Origin: Bacilli bacterium
GTDB taxonomy: Bacteria; Bacillota_I; Bacilli_A; RF39; UBA660
Length of the DNA stretch: 60,352 nt
Direction: 5' to 3'
Assembly: GCA_017438635.1 (NCBI GenBank)
Contig: JAFRUZ010000008.1
Location: forward strand, 1-60,352
The position numbers and the translations under genes were made by a program. This document shows positions 59,158 through 60,352 of the stretch, one piece after another. How positions within the stretch are numbered: the stretch's first letter is position 1; each line of letters opens with the position of its first letter. The notes below the pieces were generated by a model. It worked only from the letters and a program-made list of their open reading frames with translations. It had not been told where the DNA came from and made no database searches.

Positions 59158-60162
59158 ATGAAAGATGTTTATATTTTAGGAATAGAAACTAGTTGTGATG
59201 AGACTTCTTGTTCTATTGTGAAAAATGGAGTAGAAGAGATTAATACAGTTATTTTAAGTCAAGTTGATATTCATACTCTTTACGGTGGAGTAGTTCCTGA
59301 AATAGCTAGTCGTAATCATGTGAAAGATATTGTTTTTGTCATAGAAAAATGTTTAAAAGATTCTAATCTTTCTATGAATGATATTGATGCTATTGCTGTT
59401 ACATATGGTCCTGGACTTATTGGATCTTTACTTGTTGGTTTGGAAGCTGCTAAAACGGTTGCTTATATTTTTAATAAACCACTAGTACCTGTTCATCATA
59501 TAAGAGGGCATATATATGCTAATAGTATTGGTAATGGTATGACTTTTCCACTTCTTGCTTTAATTATAAGCGGAGGGCATACAGAACTTTTATATATGAA
59601 AGATCATTTTGATTATAAACTTATCGGAAGTACTTTAGATGATGCAGTGGGTGAGTGTTATGATAAAGTAGCTAGAGTTATGGATATTCCATATCCTGGT
59701 GGTCCTGAAATAGATAAACTTGCTCATCAGGGTAACGATACTTATAATCTTCCTATACCACTTGATGATGATAGTTTTAATTTTAGTTTTAGTGGTCTTA
59801 AAAGTGCAGTAATAAATTTAGCACATAATTTAGAACAAAGAGGAGAAAAACTAATAAAAGGGGATTTGGCATGTTCTTTTCAAAATGTAGTAATTAAATC
59901 TCTTACTTCAAAGACTATTAGAGCAATGGAAGAGTATGATATTGATAATCTTATTTTAGCGGGTGGAGTATCTGCAAATAAAGGGATAAGAGATGAATTT
60001 GCTAAATTATCTTCTGAAAAAGGTTTTAATTTTTCAACACCTCACATAAAATATTGTACAGATAATGCCACTATGATAGCAGCAGCAGGGTATTATTTGT
60101 ATATAAATGGTCATGTTTCTAGTTTAGAAATTGATGCTGAATCAGGTGCAAAATTTGTTTAA
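59158..60162 (+). CDS. tsaD: tRNA N6-adenosine threonylcarbamoyltransferase TsaD
   Basis: The 334-residue ASKHA protein has LGIETSCDETSC, the metal-binding HHIRGH (H-x3-H), SGGHTELLYM and the C-terminal GGVSANKGIR..CTDNATMIA. It transfers threonylcarbamoyl to A37 of ANN-reading tRNAs. GAAGTGATA precedes the start. Confidence 0.97.
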   Translation: MKDVYILGIETSCDETSCSIVKNGVEEINTVILSQVDIHTLYGGVVPEIASRNHVKDIVFVIEKCLKDSNLSMNDIDAIAVTYGPGLIGSLLVGLEAAKTVAYIFNKPLVPVHHIRGHIYANSIGNGMTFPLLALIISGGHTELLYMKDHFDYKLIGSTLDDAVGECYDKVARVMDIPYPGGPEIDKLAHQGNDTYNLPIPLDDDSFNFSFSGLKSAVINLAHNLEQRGEKLIKGDLACSFQNVVIKSLTSKTIRAMEEYDIDNLILAGGVSANKGIRDEFAKLSSEKGFNFSTPHIKYCTDNATMIAAAGYYLYINGHVSSLEIDAESGAKFV

Positions 60163-60177
60163 ATTCTATGTTTTTTT

Positions 60178-60227
60178 GCAAAAACTTTGCAAAAACACTT
60201 GCAAAACCTTAAAATATATAGTATTAT
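60178..60227 (+). promoter_or_regulatory. Promoter with phased A-tracts for the tRNA cluster
   Basis: TTGCAA (60199-60204), 17-bp spacer, TATTAT (60222-60227). Upstream GCAAAA occurs at 60178, 60189 and 60201, spaced 11 and 12 bp, an UP-like curved region. The start is near 60234, 18 nt before tRNA-Ile. Confidence 0.7.
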
Positions 60228-60251
60228 TTATATTGCTAAATGGAAGCAAAT

Positions 60252-60328
<77 letters not shown>

Positions 60329-60334
60329 TTTAAT

Positions 60335-60352
60335 GCCTCAATAGCTCAGTTG
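60335..60352 (+). tRNA. 5' part of a second tRNA (partial)
   Basis: GCCTCAATAGCTCAGTTG is the acceptor strand and D-arm start of a tRNA and runs off the window. The identity cannot be told without the anticodon. Confidence 0.75.

Overview
The window is a low-GC, gene-dense bacterial chromosome segment of the Bacillota type. It carries the spc/alpha ribosomal operon order, a T-box before pheST, a CIRCE operator, RNase J, a primase–sigma-A–TrmK cluster and strong AGGAGG/GGTGAT ribosome-binding sites. UGA is a stop codon and the tRNA-Trp has a CCA anticodon, so this is not a UGA=Trp mycoplasma. The short SMC (979 aa), absence of rpmD between rpsE and rplO, very AT-rich spacers and small gene set suggest a Bacilli lineage near the Mollicutes/Erysipelotrichales (RF39-like gut bacteria). 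That placement is inference. A cell wall is implied by LysM-amidase, GH25 and SleB-type hydrolases.

Layout. 1–7.2 kb: end of the spc operon and the alpha operon (rpsH' to rplQ with secY, adk, map, infA, rpmJ, rpoA). 7.2–8.9 kb: a transporter, two tiny related membrane proteins and a small membrane protein. 9–12.9 kb: an amidoligase with helical repeats, an SDR oxidoreductase, truA and an unknown gene. 13–13.9 kb: rplM–rpsI behind a structured leader. 13.95–17.8 kb: an accessory island with a methyltransferase, transglutaminase-like protein, APH-type kinase and GNAT acetyltransferase, plus two tandem near-identical small-RNA units. Five promoters here carry GTAGGCTAC-type boxes ending exactly 18 nt before the -10. 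17.8–20.1 kb: a short RNA unit, an Abi_2 (AbiD/AbiF, HEPN-like) gene and a coupled HtrA-like protease. 20.2–25.3 kb: wall hydrolases, tRNA-Trp, a frameshifted repeat protein, DUF975 and P-loop proteins. 25.3–28.6 kb: mscL, a Cys-rich protein, trpS behind a Trp-codon leader peptide, and CIRCE-hsp20. 28.7–39.5 kb: two CDF transporters, a rhodanese lipoprotein, a PlsC–acyl ligase–PlsC operon, a nuclease, csaA, tag, a GH25 lysozyme that appears to start with ATT, and a HerA-like ATPase. 39.6–45.2 kb: a secreted protein and T-box–pheST. 45.2–54.3 kb: RNase J, dnaG–rpoD–trmK and smc. 54.4–60.2 kb: membrane/surface proteins and the tsaE–tsaB–rimI–tsaD cluster, then a tRNA cluster starting with tRNA-Ile(GAT).

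A recurring architecture links the window. An intrinsic terminator is followed within a few bases by an extended -10 (TGnTATAAT), then a GGTGAT-type ribosome-binding site, giving predicted 5' leaders of about 9–15 nt. The best candidates for something undescribed are the GTAGGCTAC-box island with its twin small RNAs, the leader-peptide control of trpS, and the Abi_2 gene with its upstream RNA unit.
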